Below, piece by piece: positions 16,943 through 25,500 of a stretch of 64,000 bases of DNA (position 1 is the first letter of the stretch; the number at the start of each line of letters is the position of its first letter). The stretch comes from JACDBZ01 sp036262075 (lineage in GTDB: Bacteria > Chloroflexota > Limnocylindria > QHBO01). The DNA lies in assembly GCA_036262075.1 (NCBI GenBank), contig DATAJO010000022.1, forward strand, positions 133,092 to 197,091. Reading direction: 5' to 3'. The notes below the pieces were generated by a model. The model did not search any database and was not told the DNA's origin. It saw only the letters and a program-made list of their open reading frames with translations. The position numbers and the translations under genes are program-made.

Positions 16943-17769
16943 GCTCGCGCGCGGGGGCGCTGGCGACGCTGCTCCTGCTGACGGCGTGCGCCGCGCAGGC
17001 TCCCGTGCCGGCCACCGCCACCGCCCGACCGAGCCGCGCCGCCGTGGTTCCGCCGCGGACCGCCGGCACCGGGCCGGAGCTCGTCGCCGGCGCGGGCACG
17101 ATCGGGCGACCCGCGCAGGCGCCGCTGGCGCCGACGTACCGGCTGTCGCTGCTCGCCGACCACTGCGTCGATCGCGATCTGGCGACGCCCGCCGTCGACG
17201 ACCCGGCGCTGACGATCCTCGACCGGACGTACGCGCTCGCCGCCGACCACGTCCCCGCCGACCTGGTCCCGGCATCCGAGGCCGGCTTCACCGACGCGTC
17301 CGCCACGAAGCGCGTCTCGGCCGCCCTCGTCGCCGACCTGGCGGCGATGCGCGAGGCGTGGACGGCGGCCGGGCTGACGATCTCGGTCGAGTCGGCCTAC
17401 CGCTCCTACGCGGCGCAGGAGGCCACGTTCAACCTCTGGGTCGCCCGCGTCGGACTGGCCGACGCGACCCTCCGCACCGCGCGGCCCGGCCACTCGGAGC
17501 ACCAGCTCGGCACCGCGCTCGACCTCACCTCGCCGGGCTGGTCGGGACGCATCGGCGACTGGGCGGTCGAGTCGGCCGAGGGGGCGTGGATGGTCGAGCA
17601 CGGCTGGGAGTACGGCTTCGTGATGAGCTACCCGGCCGGGGCCGAGGCCGTGACCTGCTTCGCCTACGAGCCGTGGCACTGGCGCTGGATCGGGCGCGAG
17701 GCGGCCGCCGCACAGCACGAGAGCGGGGTGCCGCTGCGCGAGCACCTCGTCCGCATGGCCGATGCCTGA
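16939..17769 (+). CDS. D-alanyl-D-alanine carboxypeptidase lipoprotein, peptidase M15B (VanY-like)
   Basis: 276 residues. Signal with lipobox LLLLTAC (Cys17), so anchored outside the membrane. Zinc motif SEHQLGTALD (186-195; H188, D195), catalytic/ligand EPWHW (244-248; H247) and SAYRSYAAQ (152-160) are all present, so it should be active. Trims the terminal D-Ala of peptidoglycan stem peptides. GTG start overlaps the previous stop, and the frame upstream is shadow. Overlaps the MFS gene by eight bases. Confidence 0.9.
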   Translation: MSSRAGALATLLLLTACAAQAPVPATATARPSRAAVVPPRTAGTGPELVAGAGTIGRPAQAPLAPTYRLSLLADHCVDRDLATPAVDDPALTILDRTYALAADHVPADLVPASEAGFTDASATKRVSAALVADLAAMREAWTAAGLTISVESAYRSYAAQEATFNLWVARVGLADATLRTARPGHSEHQLGTALDLTSPGWSGRIGDWAVESAEGAWMVEHGWEYGFVMSYPAGAEAVTCFAYEPWHWRWIGREAAAAQHESGVPLREHLVRMADA

Positions 17770-19054
17770 GCGCACGGCGGCGATCGTGCGCGCCGAGGCG
17801 CTGGCCGCCACCCTCGACCCGGCGACGAAGGATCGGCTCCGGCGGCGGATGCGCTGGGTGCTGTTCGGCGTCTCGGCGCTCGGCAGCACCGCTTATATCG
17901 CGGCCGTGACGGTCAGCACGCTCGTGGCCGCCGAGCTGTCGGGCGGTGCGGCGCTCGGCGGGCTGCCCACCGCCGTCACGACGATCGGCACGGCATCGGC
18001 GGCGAGCCTTCTCGCGTTCACGATGCTCCGCATCGGCCGCCGCGGCGGGATCCTGCTCGGCCTCGTCGTCGGCGCCCTCGGCGGCGCGGTCGTGTTCGCG
18101 GCCGTGCTGCTCGGGTCGCTCCTGCTGCTCCTCCTCGGCAGCGCGATGACCGGCTTCGCGAATGCGGCCGGCAACCTCGGCCGATACATCGCGGCCGACA
18201 TGGTCCCGCCCGAGCGGCGCGCCTCGGCCATCGGCATCGTGGTGTGGGGCACGACGATCGGCACGGTCATCGGCCCGAACCTCGCGGCTCCGGCGGCGTC
18301 ACTCGCGGCCGCCGTCGGCCTGCCCGAGCTGGCCGGCGCGTACGGCGTGACGGTCGCGTTCGTCGGCTTCGCGGCGATCGTCGGCTTCGTCGTCGTGCGG
18401 CCCGAGCCGTACGCGCTCGCCGATCCATCGGCGCTGCATCGGCCGGAGGACGCGAACGTCCCGAAGCCGAGCATCGGCACCGTCCTGCGCCGGCCGACGG
18501 TCGTCGTGGCGCTCGTCACGCTCGTCGGGGCGCAGGTGGTGATGGTCCTGATCATGACGATGACGCCGCTCCACCTCACGGCGCACGGCCACGGCCTCGA
18601 GACCGTCGGCTTCGTGCTCTCGGCGCACACGTTCGGGATGTTCGGCCTGTCACCGCTGTCGGGACGGCTGACCGACCGGTTCGGGGCCGTCCCGGTCATC
18701 GCCGCGGGCCTCGTGACGCTCGCCGCCGCGGCGCTCCTCGCCGCCGTCGCGCCGCCCGAGGGCGGCCTCGGCCTGACGGTCGCCCTGTTCCTGCTCGGCT
18801 ACGGCTGGAACCTGTGCTTCGTCGCCGCCTCGTCGATGGTCAGCCACGGGCTGGCGCTCGGCGAGCGGACCCGCGTCCAGGGCCTCGCCGACTCGCTGAC
18901 CTGGGGCACGGCGGCCTTCGCCAGCCTCGCCTCGGGCATCGTCGTCGAGTCGGCCTCGTACACGGCGCTCGGCTTCCTCGGCATGGCGCTCCTCGTCGCG
19001 CCGGCAGCGCTCCTCGTCCTGCGCGGACGGGCCGCCACCACCGCGATCGCCTGA
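17762..19054 (+). CDS. Major facilitator superfamily transporter
   Basis: 430 residues with 12 hydrophobic segments. Loop motifs GRRGGILLG after TM2 and GRLTDRFGAVPVI after TM8 are the two MFS motif-A copies; LGRYIAADMVPPERRASAIG lies in the central N-domain. Drug or metabolite efflux is likely, but substrate unknown. Translationally coupled to the M15 peptidase gene. Confidence 0.86.
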   Translation: MPERTAAIVRAEALAATLDPATKDRLRRRMRWVLFGVSALGSTAYIAAVTVSTLVAAELSGGAALGGLPTAVTTIGTASAASLLAFTMLRIGRRGGILLGLVVGALGGAVVFAAVLLGSLLLLLLGSAMTGFANAAGNLGRYIAADMVPPERRASAIGIVVWGTTIGTVIGPNLAAPAASLAAAVGLPELAGAYGVTVAFVGFAAIVGFVVVRPEPYALADPSALHRPEDANVPKPSIGTVLRRPTVVVALVTLVGAQVVMVLIMTMTPLHLTAHGHGLETVGFVLSAHTFGMFGLSPLSGRLTDRFGAVPVIAAGLVTLAAAALLAAVAPPEGGLGLTVALFLLGYGWNLCFVAASSMVSHGLALGERTRVQGLADSLTWGTAAFASLASGIVVESASYTALGFLGMALLVAPAALLVLRGRAATTAIA

Positions 19055-19135
19055 CGCTGCCGCGCGCCGCCCACCGGGCGCCGGGCCTCCGACCCGGGTC
19101 CGGGCCGCCGACCAGGGTCCGCCGTCGGGCATCGG

Positions 19136-19141
19136 TATCAT
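19136..19141 (+). promoter_or_regulatory. -10 of the ABC-2 exporter operon
   Basis: TATCAT ending eight bases before ATG 19150; predicts a leaderless operon mRNA. Confidence 0.5.
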
Positions 19142-19149
19142 GCGAGCTC

Positions 19150-20109
19150 ATGGCCACCGATCGAGCGACTGCCGCACCGATCCTCGCCTGCTCCGAGCTC
19201 CGCAAGTCCTTCGGCGACCGCGTCGCCGTCGACGGCGTGAGCTTCGCGATCGCGCCGTCCGAGACGTACGGGCTGCTCGGCCCGAACGGGGCGGGCAAGA
19301 CGACCACGATCTCGATGATCTGCGGCACCCTCGTCCGCGACGGTGGCACGGTCCACGTCGCCGGGCAGCCGGTCGACGTCGGCGCCGTCGAGGCCAAGCG
19401 CCATATCGGCTACGTGCCCCAGGACCTCGCCATCTACCCCGAGCTCAGCGCGCGCGAGAACCTGCGCTTCTTCGGCCAGCTCTACGGCCTGGGCGGGGCG
19501 GATCTCAAGCATCGGGTGGACGAGATCCTCGAGACGATCGGCCTCACCGATCGCGCCGACGAGCGGACCGACGGCTTCTCGGGCGGCATGAAGCGGCGGC
19601 TGAACATCGGCATCGGCCTCCTCAACCGACCGCGGCTGCTCGTCCTCGACGAGCCGACCGTCGGCGTCGACCCGCAGAGCCGGAACGCGATCCTGGCCAG
19701 CGTCGAGGAGCTCGGCCGCCAGGGCATGGCGATCCTGTACACGACCCACTACATGGAGGAGGCCGAACGGCTCTGCGACCGGGTCGGGATCATCGACTCC
19801 GGGCAGATCAAGGCCGAGGGCACCCGGCGCCAGCTCGTCGGGCTCATCGGCCAGAAGGACCGCGTCGACCTCACCGCCTCGGGCGAGCTCGAGGCAGCCG
19901 CCGATGCGCTGCGCGGGCTCGACGGCGTCGACGAGGCGACGCCGCACGAGGGCGGCATCGGCATCCTCGTCACCGACGCCCGCTCGATCCTGCCCCGGCT
20001 GCTCGAGGTGGTCTCGGCCGCGGGTGCGAGCGTGAACGGCGTGGAGATCGTCGAGCCGGACCTCGAGGCGGTCTTCCTTCATCTCACCGGCCGCGCGCTC
20101 CGGGACTGA
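19150..20109 (+). CDS. ABC-2-type exporter ATP-binding protein
   Basis: 319 residues. Walker A GPNGAGKT (44-51), signature FSGGMKRR (143-150), Walker B LLVLDEP (163-169) and TTHYMEEAERLCDR with the switch histidine. Belongs to the CcmA/NatA/DrrA-like group with a C-terminal accessory domain of about 90 residues. Start is the ATG eight bases after the -10; the open frame upstream is the shadow of the MFS gene. Feeds energy to the two permeases that follow. Cargo unknown (drug, lipid or sodium are typical). Confidence 0.9.
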   Translation: MATDRATAAPILACSELRKSFGDRVAVDGVSFAIAPSETYGLLGPNGAGKTTTISMICGTLVRDGGTVHVAGQPVDVGAVEAKRHIGYVPQDLAIYPELSARENLRFFGQLYGLGGADLKHRVDEILETIGLTDRADERTDGFSGGMKRRLNIGIGLLNRPRLLVLDEPTVGVDPQSRNAILASVEELGRQGMAILYTTHYMEEAERLCDRVGIIDSGQIKAEGTRRQLVGLIGQKDRVDLTASGELEAAADALRGLDGVDEATPHEGGIGILVTDARSILPRLLEVVSAAGASVNGVEIVEPDLEAVFLHLTGRALRD

Positions 20110-20119
20110 CCGTCAGCCG

Positions 20120-21307
20120 ATGCGCGCCGCCCTGGTCATCGCCGCCAAGGACCTCCGCCAGCGGCTCCGCGACCGCACGGCGATCGTCGTCGCCGTCATC
20201 GCGCCGTTCGGCCTGGCCGCGATCTTCAGCATGCTCCTCGGCGGCACCGACGACCCGATCTCGTTCACGTACGCCTACGCCGATGCGGACGGCTCCGAGA
20301 TCACCGCCGGCCTGCGCGAGGGTGGGCTCGCGGCGCTCGAGGAGGCCGGCATCGCGACCGTGGTCGAGGCCGACTCGCCCGATGCGGCCCGCGACCTGGT
20401 CGACGACGGCGAGGCCGATGCGGCGCTGATCGTGCCGTCCGGCTTCGGCGCCGCGCTCGTCGCCGGGCAGGGCGCCGACCTCGAGATCGTCGGCAGCACC
20501 GATGCCGGCTTCGCGACGCAGGTCCTCGGCGCCGTGGCCGAGGGCTTCGTGGCCGAGGTCGAGGCCGTCCGCCTGTCCGTGGCGACCGCCGCCGAGGCGC
20601 TCGCCGAGCCGCCGTCGCCGGAGCGGTTCGCCGAGCTCGCCGAGCGCGCCGCCGCCACGAGCTCGCCGATCCGGGTCGAGCCCGTCGCCGTCGACGTGCG
20701 GCAGATGAGCTCGACGACGTTCTACGCCGCGAGCATGGCGATCTTCTTCCTGTTCTTCACCGCGCAGTTCGGCGTCCTGTCGCTGCTCGCCGAGCGGCGG
20801 GTCGGGACGCTGCCGCGGCTGGCGGCGGCGCCGATCCCGTCGTGGTCGATCGTGCTCGGCAAGGCGATCGGCTCGTTCGTCCTCGGCATCGTGGCCATGG
20901 CCGTCCTCGTCACCGCCTCGTCGTTCCTGCTCGGCGCGGAGTGGGGCAATCCGTTCGGGGTCGCGCTCCTCGTCCTCGGCGCCGTCCTCAGCGCGATGGG
21001 CATCACCGCGCTCATTGCCACCCTGGCCCGGACCGAGGAGCAGGCCGGCGGCTGGAACTCGATCGTGGCCGTCACGATGGGCATCCTGGGCGGGACGTTC
21101 TTCGACCTCGGCCAGGGACCGGAGGCGCTCGCCATCCTCAGCCGCATCACGCCGCACGCCTGGTTCCTCGAGGGGCTCGACATCCTGTCCGCGCCGAGCG
21201 CCGGGCCGGCCGAGCTCGCCGTCCCGGTCGCCTTCCTCGTCGGCATCGGCCTCGTCACCGGGGCGATCGGCCTCGCCCGCGCGCGGTCGCTGGTGGTGCG
21301 CCGATGA
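20120..21307 (+). CDS. ABC-2-type permease, first of two
   Basis: 395 residues. One N-terminal membrane helix (about 19-40), a large extracellular domain (about 45-205), then five to six helices from about 206. This is the YhaP/NatB/LinearmycinB-like layout. Ends in ARARSLVVRR and overlaps the next gene (ATGA). Together with 21304-22461 it would form the heterodimeric channel. Confidence 0.85.
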   Translation: MRAALVIAAKDLRQRLRDRTAIVVAVIAPFGLAAIFSMLLGGTDDPISFTYAYADADGSEITAGLREGGLAALEEAGIATVVEADSPDAARDLVDDGEADAALIVPSGFGAALVAGQGADLEIVGSTDAGFATQVLGAVAEGFVAEVEAVRLSVATAAEALAEPPSPERFAELAERAAATSSPIRVEPVAVDVRQMSSTTFYAASMAIFFLFFTAQFGVLSLLAERRVGTLPRLAAAPIPSWSIVLGKAIGSFVLGIVAMAVLVTASSFLLGAEWGNPFGVALLVLGAVLSAMGITALIATLARTEEQAGGWNSIVAVTMGILGGTFFDLGQGPEALAILSRITPHAWFLEGLDILSAPSAGPAELAVPVAFLVGIGLVTGAIGLARARSLVVRR

Positions 21308-22461
21308 GCCTGTCGCGCGTCTTCGCCATCGCCCGCGCCAACGTCGTGCGGCTGTTCCGCGACCGCCTCGGCCTGTTCTTCGTCGTCGTCCTGCCGATCA
21401 TCATCATCTTCGTCACCGGCCTCCAGTTCGGCGGCTCGTTCCAGCCGCGGGTCGGGATCACCGGCGCGGACGAGGGCTTCGGCGCCGAGCTGGCCGACGC
21501 GCTGGCCGAGGGCTGGGAGGTCACGACCTTCGACTCGCCGGACGCCGTGCGCTCCCGCGTCGAGGACGGGCGGCTCGAGATCGGCGTCATCCTGCCCGAC
21601 GACTACGACGAGCGGCTGCGGGCCGGCGAGCCCGTGGAGGTCGAGTACGTCGCGCCCGACGACGACGTCGCCATCGGGCGGCGCCAGGTGCTCGACGCGG
21701 CGGTCGCGCGCCAGGCGGCCGTGGTGCGTGCAGCGGTCTTCGCCGCGAGCGAGGCCGGCGGCGAGCCGGCCGAGCACCTCGAGACGGCGGAGCGCCTCCA
21801 GGACGACCTGCCGCCGGTCGGGGTCGAGGTCGCCACGGTCGGGGAGTCGTTCTTCCCCGAGGAGCTGCTCGGCTTCGCGCTCGGGGCGCAGGGCCAGCTC
21901 GTGCTGTTCACGTTCCTCACCTCGCTGAGCGCCTCGTCGCAGCTCATCCTGTCGCGCGAGCTCGGCGTCTCGCGGCGCATGGTGTCGACGCCGACCTCGC
22001 TGCCGTCGATCCTCGCCGGCGAGGCGCTCGGCCGCTTCGGCGTGGCGTTGTTCCAGGCGGCCTTCATCGTCGCCGCCACCGCGCTGCTGTTCGGTGTGCG
22101 CTGGGGCGACCCGCTCGGGGCGACGCTCGTCGTCGTCGCCTTCTCGCTCGTCGGCGCCGGCGTGGCCATGCTCATCGGCGCGATCGCCACCAACGCCGAG
22201 CAGGCGAGCTCGATCGGCGTCTTCGCCGGGCTCGGCGTGGCGGGCATCGGCGGGGCGATGGTGCCGCCCGAGATCTTCCCGGAGCCGATGGCCACGATCT
22301 CCTGGTTCACCCCGCATCGCTGGGCGCTCGACGCGTTCCGCGACCTCATCGCCGGCGGGGGAGCGGCCGACGTGCTGCTTCAGGTCGGCGTCCTGCTCGC
22401 CATCGCGGCCGTGCTCCTCGCCCTCGCCACCTGGCGCCTGCGGGTCGCCCTCACCCACTAG
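21304..22461 (+). CDS. ABC-2-type permease, second of two
   Basis: 385 residues with the same layout as its neighbour: helix 1 (LGLFFVVVLPIIIIFVTGL), extracellular domain to about residue 195, then a C-terminal block of about five helices ending TWRLRVAL. The short motif SWFTPHRWALDAFRDLI before the last helix corresponds to SRITPHAWFLEGLDIL in the first permease, so the two are duplicates. Last gene before the dnaE2 SOS region. Confidence 0.85.
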   Translation: MSLSRVFAIARANVVRLFRDRLGLFFVVVLPIIIIFVTGLQFGGSFQPRVGITGADEGFGAELADALAEGWEVTTFDSPDAVRSRVEDGRLEIGVILPDDYDERLRAGEPVEVEYVAPDDDVAIGRRQVLDAAVARQAAVVRAAVFAASEAGGEPAEHLETAERLQDDLPPVGVEVATVGESFFPEELLGFALGAQGQLVLFTFLTSLSASSQLILSRELGVSRRMVSTPTSLPSILAGEALGRFGVALFQAAFIVAATALLFGVRWGDPLGATLVVVAFSLVGAGVAMLIGAIATNAEQASSIGVFAGLGVAGIGGAMVPPEIFPEPMATISWFTPHRWALDAFRDLIAGGGAADVLLQVGVLLAIAAVLLALATWRLRVALTH

Positions 22462-22493
22462 CGTCCTTCCCGGCGCCGCGTCTTCCCCAAATC

Positions 22494-22511
22494 GAACATT
22501 CGTTCTATCAT
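22494..22511 (+). promoter_or_regulatory. LexA-type SOS box and -10 of dnaE2
   Basis: GAACATTCGTTC (22494-22505) matches GAAC-N4-GTTC and is followed directly by TATCAT (22506-22511). Ten bases then separate it from ATG 22522. From GTTC through TATCATCGGT the sequence is identical to the imuA promoter, so both units should respond to LexA together. Confidence 0.9.
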
Positions 22512-22521
22512 CGGTCGTCCG

Positions 22522-25500
22522 ATGACGGGCACGCCGGACGGCTACTGCGAGCTCCACGCGCACAGCAACTTCAGCTTCCTCGACGGTGCGTCGCATCCCG
22601 AGGAGCTCGTCGCGCGCGCGGCCCAGCTCGGCATGCCGGCCCTGGCGATCAGCGATCACGCCGGCCTGTACGCCGCGGTCCGCGTCTGGAAGGCGGCCCA
22701 GGAGACCGAGACCGATGCCGCCCGCGCCGCCGGCCTGTCGCCGGTGCGCCCGATCATCGGCCTCGAGCTGACCATCCCGCGCACCGACGACGAGCTGCGG
22801 CTCGCGCGCCGCGGCCGGAAGCTCAACGACTCGTACCGCGGGGCGAAGGCGAGCCGCGGCTGGCCCGGCGAGCTCCACGCCGGACCGGTGCCGGGCGACC
22901 ACCTCGTCGTCCTCGCGCGGGACGTCGACGGCTACACCGCCCTCAGCCGGCTCGCGAGCCGCGCCCATCTCGCCGGCGAGAAGCAGGCCCCGATCTTCGA
23001 GCGCCGCCTCGTGACCGACGCCCTCGACGAGGCGCGCGGCCACCTCATCGGCCTGTCCGGCTGCCGCAACGGGCTCGTGCCGCGGCTCCTCCTCGCCGGG
23101 GAGCGGGAGGCGGCGCTCCACGCCGCGCGGACCTGGGCACGCCATTTCGCCGACGGCGACTTCGCCGTCGAGCTCGGCCATCACCTCGGTCCCGACGACG
23201 ACTGGCTCGTCGCCGAGCTCGCCACGCTCGCCACCGACGCCGGGCTGCCGACGGTCGTGACGAACGAGGTCCACTACGCCGATCCCGACGGGCATCGGCT
23301 CCAGGACGTGCTCGTCTGCATCCGTCATGGCGCGACGCTCGAGGAGGCGCGCGAGCTGCTCCTGCCGAACGCCGAGCACCGGCTGAAGACCGGCGCCGAG
23401 CTGGCGGCCATCGGCGCGGGGCTGCCGGACGAGCGCAGCCGTCGCGCCTGGGAGGCGGGGATGGCGCGCAGCGCGGAGATCGGCGCCGAATGCCGGCTCG
23501 AGCTCGGCTTCGAGCGCTATCGGTTTCCGGGGTTCACCGTGCCGAAGGGGGAGACCGCGTTCTCATATCTCTACAAGCTTGCGCACGAGGGCTTACTGCG
23601 CCGTTACCGGCCGGTTACCGCGCGGGCGCTGAAGCAGCTGACCCACGAGCTCGAGGTCATCGAGCGCACGAACCTCGCCGAGTTCTTCCTCATCGTCTGG
23701 GACCTCATGGAGTTCGCGCGCACGGCGGGGATCATCGGCCAGGGGCGAGGGAGCGCCGGGGACTCGATCGTCGCCTACTGCCTCGGCATCACCAAGGTCG
23801 ACCCGATCGAGCACAAGCTCCTGTTCGAGCGCTTCATCAACGAGGCGCGCGCCCTGCCCGACATCGACATCGACTTCGACGTCAACCGGCGCGAGGAGGT
23901 CATCCAGTACCTCTACGACCGCTACGGCGCCGACCACGCCGCCATGGTCTGCACCGTCGTCACCTATCGCGCCCGCTCGGCCGTCCGCGAGGTGGCGAAG
24001 GCGCTCGGCTTCCCGGCCGATGCCATCGACGCGCTGGCCAAGGCGCTCGACACGCGCGACGCTCGTGACGTGGCGCGTGATCTCGCCCTGGACGGATCGT
24101 TCGCGTGGCTCTTCGACGAGCTCGGGATCGACATGGCGGGGGCCGCCGTCCCGCCCGGGCGTGACGGACGTGGTCAGGGGCTGGTGCATCCGGCCTCGGA
24201 CTCGTCGTGGAACGCGAGGCCCCGGCCGGCGCTCGATCCGCGCCCGGTCAGCGAGGGCGGGTGGATGCCGCCGATGCGTCCGCGCGTGCTCGACGCATCG
24301 GTCACGACGGTGAAGCACGAGGCCGCGGAGACGAAGCGCTACGCGCGGTCCGGCGAGCTGGCGGGGCAGGAGCTGCGGCTGCCGACGCCGCGGGACAATG
24401 GCTCGCCCGGTCCCTCGAGCGAGCGACGGTCGGTGGTGCGCGTGGATCCGGAGAGCGGGATGCCGGTCGAGGAACGGCGCCGGATTCGCGTCGTGCCGGA
24501 GGTCGGGGAACGGCGCCGGATTCGCGTCGTGCCGGAGGTCGGGGACGGTGCGCTGGCCGCCCGTTCTTCCCATTCGGCAACCACGTTGCCCTTAGACGGG
24601 TCCGCGCCCGGCTCCACCGGGGAGGGGGCGCGTGGTGTCGCCCATAGACCGATATTTACCGAGATTCAGCTCGCCGATGGTGTGCGTAACGGCAACCAGG
24701 TTGACGGATGGGAACCCGACGCGGGCGCCGCGACGAACCGCGCGCCTAACGGCAACCAGGTTGACGGATGGGAACTCGGTCCAAACGCCGGTGGCCACGA
24801 CCACGCGCCGAAGAACCGGTGGCAGTGGTTGCTCCAGCTGTGCGCCGAGATCGACGGATTCCCGCGCCACCTCGGCATCCACGTCGGTGGCATGCTCGTG
24901 ACCCGCACGCCGCTCATCGACCTCGTGCCGATCGAGCGTGCCTCCATGCCCGGCCGGGTCGTGACCCAGTACGACAAGGAGGACGTCGAGCAGCTCGGCC
25001 TGGTGAAGATCGACCTGCTCAGCCTCCGGACCCTCGGCGTCGTCAGCGACGCCCTCCAGCGCATCGAGCGCGACACCGGCGCGCGCATCGACCTCGACTC
25101 ACTCCCGCACGACGACCCGGAGGTGTATCGGTCCATCCAGGCGGCCGATACGGTCGGCATGTTCCAGATCGAGTCGCGCGCCCAGATGCAATCCCTGCCG
25201 AAGGCGCGCCCGGAGCGCTTCGAGGACCTCGTCGTCCAGGTCGCGATCATCCGGCCCGGCCCGGTCCAGGGCAACGCCGTGCACCCGTACCTGCGCCGGC
25301 GCGCCGGCGAGGAGCCGGTGACGTACGCCCATCCCAGCCTCGAGCCGATCCTCGGAGACACGCTCGGCGTGATCCTGTACCAGGAGCAGGTCATGCAGGT
25401 CGCGATCGAGGTCTGCGGCTACACCCCGGTCGAGGCCGATATCTTCCGCAAGGCGATGGGCAGCCACCGCAGCCACGCGAAGATGCAGACCGAGCGACCG

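Noticed and set aside
24121..24830. Intein in DnaE2
   Set aside because: No Cys/Ser at the left edge, no His-Asn before a nucleophile at the right edge, and no endonuclease or Hint-like blocks; the insert is low-complexity instead.
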